This document shows, piece by piece, positions 34,799-43,429 of a stretch of DNA of 64,000 nt. Under the pieces are notes generated by a model. It had not been told where the DNA came from and searched no databases. It worked only from the letters and a program-made list of their open reading frames with translations. This DNA is from Pseudoroseomonas ludipueritiae (GTDB taxonomy: Bacteria; Pseudomonadota; Alphaproteobacteria; Acetobacterales; Acetobacteraceae). Position 1 is the stretch's first letter; every line of letters begins with the position of its first letter. A program made the position numbers and the translations under genes. The stretch lies in contig NZ_JACTUZ010000001.1 of NCBI RefSeq assembly GCF_014490445.1, positions 1 through 64,000 of the forward strand. The letters run 5' to 3'.

Positions 34799-35878
34799 AT
34801 GTTTGCCATCTCTTCGGCCCGCATGCTTCGTTGGAGTCGTGCGCTTCTCCTGCTCGGTGTCTTCGGCGCCGCGCTGCACGGCCGGGCTCGGGCGGCAGAT
34901 GAGCCACTGCGTCTCAAGATCGTTGGTGGCTTGGCCGATGTATCGCAATACGTTCGGTTCGAGGAGCCCTTCTGGCGCAAGCGGATCAGCGAGCTGACGA
35001 ATGGCCGCGTGGCGGGTGAGATCGCCCCTTTCGACCGCGCCGGCTTCCGCGCCGAGGAAATGCTGCAATTGATGCGCCTCGGCGTGGTGCCCTTCGGCAC
35101 CGCCCTTCTGGCCATCGTTTCCTCCGAGGAGCCGGAGTTCAACGCGGTGGATCTGCCCGCGCTGAACCCTGACCTGGCCAGCCTGCGTCAGACGGTGCGG
35201 CTCTACCGGCCGCACCTGAAACAGATCCTCCAGGAGCGCTACGGCATCGAGCTTCTGGCCGTCTATACCTACCCGGCGCAGGTCACCTGGTGCCGCCGCC
35301 CCTTCACCGGGCTGGGCGATCTGACGGGGCGCCGGGTCCGCACATCCTCCGTCGGCCAGACCGAGATGTTCGAGGCACTGGGTGCCACACCGGTCGTTAT
35401 TCCCTTCGCCGGTGTCGTGCAGGCGATGAAGGCGGGCGTGGTGGAATGTGCCGTGACCGGTACGCTCTCCGGCCTGGCGGTCGGCTTGCAGGAAGTCACC
35501 AGCCATATCCATTCCATGGCCCTGACCTGGGGTGTCTCGGTCTTCGGCGCGAACCAGGAAGCCTGGCGCGCGCTACCGCAGGAGGTCCGCGACACCATCC
35601 GCAAGGGCCTCGCCGAGCTTGAGGACAATATCTGGGAGAGTGTGGCGCGCGAGTCAGGCGACGGGCTCGATTGCAGCGCCGGCAAGCCCAGTTGCGGCGG
35701 TGGCCCTCGCGGCAGCCTGAACATCGTTCCGGTGACTCCCGCGGACGACGCCCGCCGCCGGAGTCTGCTGGTGCAGACCGTTCTTCCCCGCTGGGTGGAC
35801 CGCTGCGGTGCGGACTGCGCCGACGCCTGGAACCGCTACCTCGGACCAACTCTCGGCATCCCCGCCCATGCGAATTGA
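34799..35878 (+). CDS. DctP-type (TRAP) solute-binding protein
   Basis: A 359-residue periplasmic protein of the DctP family, which normally delivers organic acids to DctQM permeases. A signal peptide of about 30 residues ends at RARAAD. The family regions RISELTNGRVAGEI, TWCRRPFTGLGDLTGRRVRT (substrate arginine) and QAMKAGVVECAVTG are present. The C-terminal part has extra cysteines (DCSAGKPSCGGG and RCGADCADAW). No dctQ or dctM is nearby; instead its end overlaps a hybrid kinase gene by 11 bp. ATG 34799 has AGGA 8 bp upstream; ATG 34784 is an alternative. Confidence 0.87.
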   Translation: MFAISSARMLRWSRALLLLGVFGAALHGRARAADEPLRLKIVGGLADVSQYVRFEEPFWRKRISELTNGRVAGEIAPFDRAGFRAEEMLQLMRLGVVPFGTALLAIVSSEEPEFNAVDLPALNPDLASLRQTVRLYRPHLKQILQERYGIELLAVYTYPAQVTWCRRPFTGLGDLTGRRVRTSSVGQTEMFEALGATPVVIPFAGVVQAMKAGVVECAVTGTLSGLAVGLQEVTSHIHSMALTWGVSVFGANQEAWRALPQEVRDTIRKGLAELEDNIWESVARESGDGLDCSAGKPSCGGGPRGSLNIVPVTPADDARRRSLLVQTVLPRWVDRCGADCADAWNRYLGPTLGIPAHAN

Positions 35879-38822
35879 CATGCCGCATTCCCGGCGGCTG
35901 CGGCTGGCCGTCATCTTCGGTGTTGCCACTCTCTTGCTGGCACAATGGGTAACCACTGGCCTGCTTGTCAGCCGGGCACGGGAGGCAGCCAGGAGTGCTG
36001 CTTCCGACACGGTGCAGCGCATCGCGCGTGCCGTCGAAGCCTCGCTGAACCGCAACCTCGTATCCGTGGATGCGATGCTGGCGGGGCTGCCGCCGATCCT
36101 TGCCTCCCTGTCGGCCGATGGCACATTGGACATGACGGTGGTCAACCGCGTGCTGCGCGAGTTGAACAACCAGAACTTCACGTTCCGGGATGTTCTGCTG
36201 GTGCGGCCGGATGGCAATCCTGTCGCTTCCGGCCTCGCCGTGTCGCGTCGCCGTCCACTGCCTACCTCGTTGACATCGTCCTTCTTCGAAAGCGGCTCGC
36301 GTGCCGGGCAGGTGCTGATCGGCGGACCGTTCCGCAATCCGGCTACTGGCGAATGGGCATTGTTCCTGGCCCGCCGCATCAGCCTGCCACAGGCGGGGCC
36401 GCTGATCGCCGTGGCGGAAGTTCCGGTTCCGGTTATCAGTACGCTGCTGGCCGTCAGTGGCGAAGGTGCCGGGCTACGCATCGCGCTCGAGCGCGACGAT
36501 GGTACGCTCATGGCCAGCCTGCCGCATGACGAGACGCTGATCGGCCATAAGCTGCTGCCGCCCTCAGCCGAACGCCTGACACAACAGGATGGTGGCGAGG
36601 TCTTCACTTCCGTGAGCCGCTTCGACGGCTCCCACGTCATCTCCGCCGTGCGGCCGACGCTCTATCCCACGCTGTCTCTGGCCGTCAGCATGCAGCTCGA
36701 TTCCGCCCTGGCGGGTTGGGAGCGGGAGCGCACCCGAGCCTACATGATCTCCGCTGGCTTCGCGGCGCTGGTGATGGTCATCGCCGCGACCCTGATCCTG
36801 GCACTGCGGCAGCGGGAGAAGGTGGAAGCCGAGCGCAGCCGCTGGCGCGCGACGCTGGAGAATGCCATCGATTCGATGACCGATGGTTTCGTCATGTGGG
36901 ATGCCAATGACCGGCTGGTGGCCTGCAACAGCCGCTACAAGGACTTCTACCGCGTCAGCGCGCCGTTCATCAGGCCGGGCGCGCATTTCGACGATATCAT
37001 GCGGGAAGGCTTCAAGCGCGGCCAGTATCCGCAGGCAGGCGAGGATGTTGACGCCTTCCTGGAAGAGATGCGCTTGTGGCACCGAGGGGAGAACCGCCCC
37101 ATGGAACGCCTGCTCCCCGATGGTCGCTGGGTGCTGATCACGGAGCGCGCGACACCCGGTGGCGGCACGGTTGGCATCCGCACCGACATCACCGAAATCA
37201 AGCGCACCATCGATGATCTGGCAGCGGCGCGCGACGCCGCCGCTGCCGCCGGTGAAGCCAAGAGCCAGTTCCTGGCTCGCATGAGCCATGAGCTGCGGAC
37301 GCCGCTGAACAGTATCCTTGGTTTCGCGCAGGTTCTGATGAACGACCCGCGCGTCACGGCGGACCAGAAGGAACAGCTGCAAACTCTGCATGATGCCGCT
37401 CGCCACTTGCTCGATCTGGTGAACGGCCTTCTCGATCTCTCCAAGATCGCGGCGGGTCGGCTGGAGATGCGCCCGGCACCCACGGAGCTGCGCCCCCTGT
37501 TGGAACGCTGCATCACGCTGATGGGGCCGGAGATCGTCCGCAAGGAACAGCGGTTCCATCTGGATGTGCGGGTCGGCACGCCGCAGGCCGTGATGGCGGA
37601 CCCGACGCGGGTGCGGCAGCTTCTGCTGAATCTCCTGTCGAATGCTGTGAAGTTCACCCCGGAACAGGGGGAGATCTGGCTACGCGCCATACCGCTGGAG
37701 GAAGGCAAGATCCTCCGCCTGGAGGTGCAGGATAGCGGGCCCGGCGTTCCGCCCGAGCAGCAGCACATGCTGTTCCAGGATTTCGTCCAACTGGCGGCCC
37801 CGACGACTGGCAACGATGTTGGCACCGGGACGGGGTTGGGCCTTGCCATCGCCTCGCAGTTGGCGGCCCTGATGGGTGGGCGCATCGGCTGTGATAGCCC
37901 TCCTGAAGGTGGTGCCCTCTTTTGGGTGGAACTGCCCCTGCACGAGGTGGAACTGTCCGGCCAGAACGTTACCTCGGCCCCGACCACATCCGCCACGGAA
38001 GCGGAACCGGCGCTCCAGGCAGCCGCCCCGGCCAGGATTCCTGCGCAGAACACGCCGCTCCGTGTGCTGGTCGTCGACGATGTCGCCGCCAACCGGCTCG
38101 TGGCACGCGCCATGCTCACCAGCGCCGGGCATCATGTAACCTTGGTCGAAGACGGCTCGGCAGCGCTTGCCGCGGTGCAGGCGGAGGATTTCGACCTGGT
38201 GCTGATGGACCTGCAGATGCCGGTCATGGATGGATTGGAAGCCACCCGGCAGATCCGCAAGCTCGCTCCGCCGCAGAGTCAGGTTCCTATTGTCGCGGTG
38301 ACCGCCTCGGTGCTGCCGGAGCAGGTGGAGGCCTGCAAGGCGGCCGGCATGGATGCGCATCTTTCGAAGCCGATCGACCGTGAAAGCCTGCTGCGGATGG
38401 TAGCCGGCTTCGGCCGCCGCACGGCAACGGCGCCGGTAGCTGTGGCCGCTGGCCAGTCGCCCGTTTTAGACCTTGTGGCTTTCGGGGCCCTGACACGCGA
38501 CCTTGGCGCCGCCGCGCCGGCCGTGATGTCCGAATTCGCCGTGGAACTGCGCAGGGGCGCTGAAGTGCTCAACGCCTTGAATGCCGGTACGGAGGCAACG
38601 CAGATGCGCGCCGCCATCCATCGGCTGACCGGCGTGTCGCGTACTCTCGGCGCGGCGCGGCTGGTGCAGGCACTGGAAGTGCTGGGCCGCAGCCTGGGCG
38701 GTGACACGGTCGAGGAAGCCCTGGTGCAGGTGCGCGCCGCTCTGCAAGAAACGCTGCCCGAGGTTCTCCGCTGGCTGGAAACCGCCCCTGTGGCCGAGGC
38801 CGCACGGGACGGCGACAACTAA
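35868..38822 (+). CDS. Hybrid sensor histidine kinase with receiver and Hpt-like domains
   Basis: A 984-residue membrane sensor. Order: TM1 (about 10-33), a periplasmic double-Cache-like region (about 34-285), TM2 (about 292-312), a PAS domain (about 330-445), HisKA with His474 in SHELRTPLNS, HATPase_c (DPTRVRQLLLNLLSNAVKF; GTGTGLGLAIASQL), a receiver with phospho-acceptor Asp781 (LVLMDLQMPVMDG), and a C-terminal Hpt-like helix with His918 (AAIHRLTG). It starts within the DctP-type gene, so the two are coupled. No separate response regulator is nearby, so phosphate should leave through the Hpt-like part to a distant partner. Confidence 0.92.
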   Translation: MRIDMPHSRRLRLAVIFGVATLLLAQWVTTGLLVSRAREAARSAASDTVQRIARAVEASLNRNLVSVDAMLAGLPPILASLSADGTLDMTVVNRVLRELNNQNFTFRDVLLVRPDGNPVASGLAVSRRRPLPTSLTSSFFESGSRAGQVLIGGPFRNPATGEWALFLARRISLPQAGPLIAVAEVPVPVISTLLAVSGEGAGLRIALERDDGTLMASLPHDETLIGHKLLPPSAERLTQQDGGEVFTSVSRFDGSHVISAVRPTLYPTLSLAVSMQLDSALAGWERERTRAYMISAGFAALVMVIAATLILALRQREKVEAERSRWRATLENAIDSMTDGFVMWDANDRLVACNSRYKDFYRVSAPFIRPGAHFDDIMREGFKRGQYPQAGEDVDAFLEEMRLWHRGENRPMERLLPDGRWVLITERATPGGGTVGIRTDITEIKRTIDDLAAARDAAAAAGEAKSQFLARMSHELRTPLNSILGFAQVLMNDPRVTADQKEQLQTLHDAARHLLDLVNGLLDLSKIAAGRLEMRPAPTELRPLLERCITLMGPEIVRKEQRFHLDVRVGTPQAVMADPTRVRQLLLNLLSNAVKFTPEQGEIWLRAIPLEEGKILRLEVQDSGPGVPPEQQHMLFQDFVQLAAPTTGNDVGTGTGLGLAIASQLAALMGGRIGCDSPPEGGALFWVELPLHEVELSGQNVTSAPTTSATEAEPALQAAAPARIPAQNTPLRVLVVDDVAANRLVARAMLTSAGHHVTLVEDGSAALAAVQAEDFDLVLMDLQMPVMDGLEATRQIRKLAPPQSQVPIVAVTASVLPEQVEACKAAGMDAHLSKPIDRESLLRMVAGFGRRTATAPVAVAAGQSPVLDLVAFGALTRDLGAAAPAVMSEFAVELRRGAEVLNALNAGTEATQMRAAIHRLTGVSRTLGAARLVQALEVLGRSLGGDTVEEALVQVRAALQETLPEVLRWLETAPVAEAARDGDN

Positions 38823-39745
38823 GGTAGATTTGCCAGCCGCTCGCCCAGCATCGCGAAGAAGCCATCGGCATCCAGCGTTTCCAGTAGCCGCACATGGGGT
38901 GCCGCGCCGCTGCGGCCCCAGCGGTCGATATGCGTGCGGCCGCGGCCGGGTCCGCTGCCGCATTCCACCTGCACCGCCACATCCCGCGCGGTGAAGAGGT
39001 CTGGCTTGACGACCCAGGCGAGGGCACAGGGGTCATGCAGCGGATGGCCACGGAAACCAAGGCGCCGCGATGCAGGAACGGCCTCCATGACATCGCAGCA
39101 GGCAGCGAGGCAGCAACCACCGCCCTGAGTTCGCAGGATGGCGATGCGGTCCGGCGTCACCAGGGCCTGGGCAGTCAGTTCCAGCGTCACCAGCGTTGTG
39201 GGGCGGCCCGCCGCGAGCAGGATGGCGAGGGCCTCGGGGTCCATGGCGGCATTGAACTCGGCGCCGGGTGTCCAGTTCCCCTCGCCCACCGCGCCTGTCA
39301 TCAGCACAATTTCTTCCACCCGGTCAGCCAGGCCGGGTTCGGTGGCCAAGGCCAGAGCCAGGTTGGTTGCGGCAGCGATGCCCAGCAAGGTCACCGATCC
39401 AGGCGCTGCCTGACGCAGCAAGCCGCGGATGGCATCGGACGCGACGCCAGGGGTTGCTGCCGGCCCCTGCGGCAGCCGGATTCCCGCCAAGCCGTCGGCG
39501 CCATGCACCTTCACATCCGCGCGGAAGGTGCCCAGCAGCGGGCGGTCGGCGCCGGCCACCAGGGGGATCTTCTGGCCGGTCAGGCCAATGATGGCGCTGG
39601 CGTTGCCGAGGGTACTGGCCAACCCCGCGTTGCCGCCAGCCACCGTGACCAGCGGCACCTCGATCTCCGGCGAAGCAAGGGCCAGCCAGAGGGCGATGGC
39701 GTCATCCGTGCCGGGGTCGCAGTCAATGATGACGCGGCGGGTCAT
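38819..39745 (-). CDS. Inosine-uridine preferring nucleoside hydrolase family protein
   Basis: A 308-residue enzyme that splits nucleosides into base and ribose. The calcium-site motif is IIDCDPGTDDAIAL at the N-terminus. Other active-site parts are VTVAGGNAGL, LMTGAVGEGNWTPGAEFNAAMDPEA and HDPCALAW. It has an unusual cysteine-rich stretch, GGGCCLAACCD. It overlaps the M20 amidohydrolase gene by 4 bp (ATGA), so the two are co-translated. Its stop shares CTAA with the convergent kinase. Confidence 0.9.
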   Translation of the reverse strand: MTRRVIIDCDPGTDDAIALWLALASPEIEVPLVTVAGGNAGLASTLGNASAIIGLTGQKIPLVAGADRPLLGTFRADVKVHGADGLAGIRLPQGPAATPGVASDAIRGLLRQAAPGSVTLLGIAAATNLALALATEPGLADRVEEIVLMTGAVGEGNWTPGAEFNAAMDPEALAILLAAGRPTTLVTLELTAQALVTPDRIAILRTQGGGCCLAACCDVMEAVPASRRLGFRGHPLHDPCALAWVVKPDLFTARDVAVQVECGSGPGRGRTHIDRWGRSGAAPHVRLLETLDADGFFAMLGERLANLP

Positions 39746-40920
39746 GCCGGCAGTTCCGCCTCGACGATGCTGGCCAGGAAGGCGGCGCCGGTCGTCAGCG
39801 CCTCGTCATTGAAATCGAAGTGCGGATTATGGTGGAAGCCCGCGGGATGCGCCGGGGCGCCGGTGCCCAGCCAGGCATAGGCGCCGGGGCAGGCCTCCAG
39901 CATCGCGGAAAAGTCCTCGCCAGCGGTGATGGCGGGATAGTCATCCATCGCCCGGGCAGCGCCAACCGTAGCAGCGGCGGCGCCATGCATGGTGGCCGCC
40001 TGTGCGGCATGGTTCACCGTGGGCGAGAGGCGGCGGGTATAGGTGTAGTCCACCGCCACGTCATGAGTGGCGGCCATGCCTTGCGCGATGGCGCCGATAC
40101 GTTGCTCCAGCAGGTCACGCGTGGCGGCGGTCAGGGCGCGGGCGGTGCCGCGCAGCAGCACCTCGGCGGGAATGACATTGGGTGCATCGGCATGGCCGGC
40201 CGCCATGTGGCCCAGGCTGACGACGCCAGCACCCATCGGGTCCAGTTCGCGGGAGACGATGTTCTGCAGGGCAACCACGAATTGTGCCGCCGCCAGCGTG
40301 GCATCGGTGCCCAGGTGAGGCTTGGCGCCATGCGTGCCGCGCCCCTGGAACACCGCCTGCCATGTGTCGGAGGAAGCCAGCACCGGCCCCTTCGGCACCG
40401 CGATGGTGCCCAGCGGCAGGCCCGGCAGGTTGTGCAGGGCATAAACAGCGTCAACGGGAAAGCGGTCGAAAAGCCCTTCGGCCACCATGCGTTGTCCGCC
40501 GCCACGGGATTCCTCAGCAGGCTGGAAGACGAAATGCACGGTGCCGGCGAAGCCATCCCGATGGCTTGCCAGCCATTTGGCCGCGCCCAGCAGCATGGCG
40601 GTATGCCCATCATGCCCGCAGGCGTGCATCTTGCCTGGGATGGTGCTGGCATAGGCAACGCCTGTCGCCTCGGTCATGGCCAGGGCATCCATGTCCGCGC
40701 GCAGCGCTATGGCGCGGTTGCCGGGGCAGCCGCGCAACGTGCCCACGATGCCGGTTACCGCCAGCCCTTCCTCCACCGTGATGCCCGCGGCGCGCAACTC
40801 GGCGGCGACGAAGGCGGCGGTGCGCCGCTCCTCGAAGCCAAGCTCGGGATGCGCATGCAGGTCCCGCCTCCAGTTGGTCATCAAGGGGGCAAGGGCGGCG
40901 AGCGCCTGGGGCGTGGGCAT
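39742..40920 (-). CDS. M20-family amidohydrolase (hippurate/N-acyl-amino acid type)
   Basis: A 392-residue zinc or manganese hydrolase. Motifs: RRDLHAHPELGFEE, ALRADMDALAM, MHACGHDGHTA, FQPAEESRGGGQRM and GTHGAKPHLGTD. The metal ligands are all present, so the enzyme should cleave N-acyl or N-carbamoyl amino acids or similar amides. ATG 40920 has GAGGA upstream; the frame is open well beyond but without homology. It precedes nucleoside hydrolase in a two-gene operon and is divergent from a family-5 binding protein. Confidence 0.9.
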   Translation of the reverse strand: MPTPQALAALAPLMTNWRRDLHAHPELGFEERRTAAFVAAELRAAGITVEEGLAVTGIVGTLRGCPGNRAIALRADMDALAMTEATGVAYASTIPGKMHACGHDGHTAMLLGAAKWLASHRDGFAGTVHFVFQPAEESRGGGQRMVAEGLFDRFPVDAVYALHNLPGLPLGTIAVPKGPVLASSDTWQAVFQGRGTHGAKPHLGTDATLAAAQFVVALQNIVSRELDPMGAGVVSLGHMAAGHADAPNVIPAEVLLRGTARALTAATRDLLEQRIGAIAQGMAATHDVAVDYTYTRRLSPTVNHAAQAATMHGAAAATVGAARAMDDYPAITAGEDFSAMLEACPGAYAWLGTGAPAHPAGFHHNPHFDFNDEALTTGAAFLASIVEAELPA

Positions 40921-41040
40921 GGCTGATCCTCGAAGCAGGCTGGGCGTGTCATGATGCGTTGCAGCAGGCGGGGCACCATGCCAGTTTGCGCCCCTGCGGA
41001 CCACCCGCCCCTCCCATGCTTCTCCGGAGATCGCCTCCCG

Positions 41041-42627
41041 ATGTCCCGCCCGCGTACCGGCCTGTTTGCGGCCGCTCTTGCCGCCTTTCCTCTTCTCGCT
41101 GCCTCGGCGATCACCGCACAGGCGCAGGACACGCTGCGGATCGGCATGGAATCCGGCCCAACCAGCCTGGACCCGCATTACGCCAGCATCATCACCAATA
41201 TCGCCTTCAGCCGGCATGTCTTCCAGCCGCTGATGGAGCAGGATGCGCGGCAGGTCCTGCGCCCCGCCATCGCGAAGACCTGGCGCGCGGTGGATGACCT
41301 GACCTGGGAGATCGCGCTGGACCCCGCGGCCCGCTTCCATGACGGTGCGCCGGTGACGGCGGAGGATGTGGCCTTCACGCTCTCCCGCGCCGGGGACGTG
41401 CCGAATTCCCCCTCATCCTTCCGGGTCTATACGCGACCCATCGCCTCGGTGGAGGCGATGGATGGCACCACCATCCGCATCCGCACCAGCACGCCGACGC
41501 CGCTGCTGCCCAACTACCTCTCGCTCATCATGATCGTCTCCAAGAAGCATGGAGAGGGCGCGAGCACCAACGACTACAATTCCGGCAAGGCGATGATCGG
41601 CACCGGGCCGTACCGCCACGTCTCCTGGCAGCCGGGTAGCCCACTGCTGATGGAACGCAACGCGGACTTCCACGGCAAGGCCGCTGCCTTTGACCGTGTC
41701 GAGTTCCGTCCGCTGGCCAATTCCGGCGCACGCGTCGCGGCACTGAATGCCGGCGACATGGATCTCATCGAGATCGTGCCGCCAGACCAGTACGCGAAGT
41801 TCCAGAAGGACCAGCGCTTCAGCGTGGCGGAGAGCCCCTCGAACCGCCTGCTCTTCCTGACCTTGGACAGCGACCGCGAGAACAGCCCGCATGTGCGCGG
41901 CCGGGACGGCTCCGCCATCCCCAATCCACTACGGGATGCGCGGGTCCGCAAGGCGCTGTCCATGGCCATCAACCGCGAGGCGCTGACCACTCGCGTGCTG
42001 CAGGGCCAGGGCAAGCCAGCCGGCGACCTGGGGCCGGAAGGCTATTTCGGCGCCTCGGCCGACATGGCGCCGGAGCCCTTCAACCTGGAAGGTGCCCGGA
42101 AGCTGCTGGCCGAGGCAGGTTATCCCAACGGCTTCAGCGTGCAGCTGAACGGCCCTAACGACCGCTTCGTGAATGACGAGCAGGTGGTGCAGGCCATTGC
42201 CCAGATGTGGACCCGCGCCGGCCTGCAGACGACGGTGGAGACGCGGCCGCGCGGCGTCTGGCTCTCGGAAGCCGCCCAGCTGAAGTATTCCGTGAACCTG
42301 GCCGGCTTCTCGCCGAACCCGGAAGTCCTGGGAATGCTGGAGACGCAGATCCACACCTGGGACACCAAGCTGGGCCTGGGTACCGCCAACCGTGGCCGCT
42401 TCAGCAATCCAGAGATCGACGCCATCATCCAGCGTGCCCGCCAGACCATGGGCAACGCGGAACGCGAGAAGCTGACGCAGCAGGCTACCCGCATGGCCAT
42501 CCGCGATCAGACGGCGCTGATCCCGCTCTACTTCGCGGTCAATACCTGGGCAATGAAGAAGGGTCTGTCCTACGAGGCCCGTACCGACGAGATGACGCTG
42601 GCTACCAGCGTCTCTCGCGCGCCCTGA
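41041..42627 (+). CDS. Orphan family-5 ABC solute-binding protein
   Basis: A 528-residue periplasmic protein. A Sec signal ends at AQAQD (residue 29). Family-5 marks include ESGPTSLDPHYAS, ARFHDGAPVTAEDVAFTLSR and NPLRDARVRKALSMAINRE. No permease or ATPase gene is close, so it must use a distant transporter. It is followed 16 bp later by an FCD regulator, and two M20 genes flank this pair, suggesting import and breakdown of peptides or acyl-amino acids. It is not closely like the two tandem binding proteins at 25-28.7 kb. Confidence 0.88.
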   Translation: MSRPRTGLFAAALAAFPLLAASAITAQAQDTLRIGMESGPTSLDPHYASIITNIAFSRHVFQPLMEQDARQVLRPAIAKTWRAVDDLTWEIALDPAARFHDGAPVTAEDVAFTLSRAGDVPNSPSSFRVYTRPIASVEAMDGTTIRIRTSTPTPLLPNYLSLIMIVSKKHGEGASTNDYNSGKAMIGTGPYRHVSWQPGSPLLMERNADFHGKAAAFDRVEFRPLANSGARVAALNAGDMDLIEIVPPDQYAKFQKDQRFSVAESPSNRLLFLTLDSDRENSPHVRGRDGSAIPNPLRDARVRKALSMAINREALTTRVLQGQGKPAGDLGPEGYFGASADMAPEPFNLEGARKLLAEAGYPNGFSVQLNGPNDRFVNDEQVVQAIAQMWTRAGLQTTVETRPRGVWLSEAAQLKYSVNLAGFSPNPEVLGMLETQIHTWDTKLGLGTANRGRFSNPEIDAIIQRARQTMGNAEREKLTQQATRMAIRDQTALIPLYFAVNTWAMKKGLSYEARTDEMTLATSVSRAP

Positions 42628-42643
42628 GGCAGGGCTCCGGCTC

Positions 42644-43429
42644 ATGGCAGGCAAGAGCGGCGCCTCGGAAGGACGCAGCGGGCCGAACCTGGTGCAAGGC
42701 ATCGAACTGGCACCGCTCAGCCCACCTGCCAATCTGACGGCGGAGCTGGTCCGCCGCCTATCTGCCGAGATCCGGGCCGGACGCCTCCGCCCCGGGGACC
42801 GGCTGCCGACCGAGCAGGCACTGATGCGGCAGGCGGGTGTTTCCCGCACCGTGGTGCGGGAGGCCGTCTCGGCGCTGCGGGCGGAGGGACTGGTGATGAC
42901 GCGGCAAGGCGTCGGCGCTTTCGTCGCCGATCCGGCCGCACGCGGGCAGGTGCGGATCGACCCCACGGAGATGCAGTCCCTGGCCGATGTGCTGCAGGTC
43001 ATCGAACTGCGCATCGCCATCGAAACGGAGGCCGCCGGCCTTGCTGCCGAGCGGCGGGACGAAGCCGCGCTGGCCCGCATCGAGGCCGCGGCCGACGCTT
43101 TCGCCCAGGCGGTGGATGCCGGGGAGAATGCTGTGGCACAGGACCTGGAATTCCACCGTGCCATCTTCGCCGCGACAGGCAACGGCTTCTTCCCACGCTT
43201 CCTGGAATTCCTGGGGCCGCTGCTGATCCCCCGCCAGACCGTACGCCCGTACCTGGAGGACGGCGCCGCGCGCGCGACCTATCTCTCCCGCGTGCGGGAG
43301 GAGCATGGGCAGATTGCCACTGCCATTGCCGCCGGCCAGTCAGGCCAGGCGCGGATCGCGATGCGCCGCCACCTGACTGCCAGCCGGGACCGCTATGCCC
43401 GTATCGCCAAGGCCGCCAGGGATCAGTAG
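42644..43429 (+). CDS. FadR-subfamily GntR regulator (FCD)
   Basis: A 261-residue regulator with GntR winged helix (about 32-95; LPTEQALMRQAGVSRTVVREAVSALRAEGL) and FCD domain (about 115-240; QDLEFHRAIFAATGN; EEHGQIATAI). It lies 16 bp after the binding-protein gene and probably controls that gene and its neighbours. Its stop overlaps the convergent M20-like gene by 7 bp. Confidence 0.88.
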   Translation: MAGKSGASEGRSGPNLVQGIELAPLSPPANLTAELVRRLSAEIRAGRLRPGDRLPTEQALMRQAGVSRTVVREAVSALRAEGLVMTRQGVGAFVADPAARGQVRIDPTEMQSLADVLQVIELRIAIETEAAGLAAERRDEAALARIEAAADAFAQAVDAGENAVAQDLEFHRAIFAATGNGFFPRFLEFLGPLLIPRQTVRPYLEDGAARATYLSRVREEHGQIATAIAAGQSGQARIAMRRHLTASRDRYARIAKAARDQ

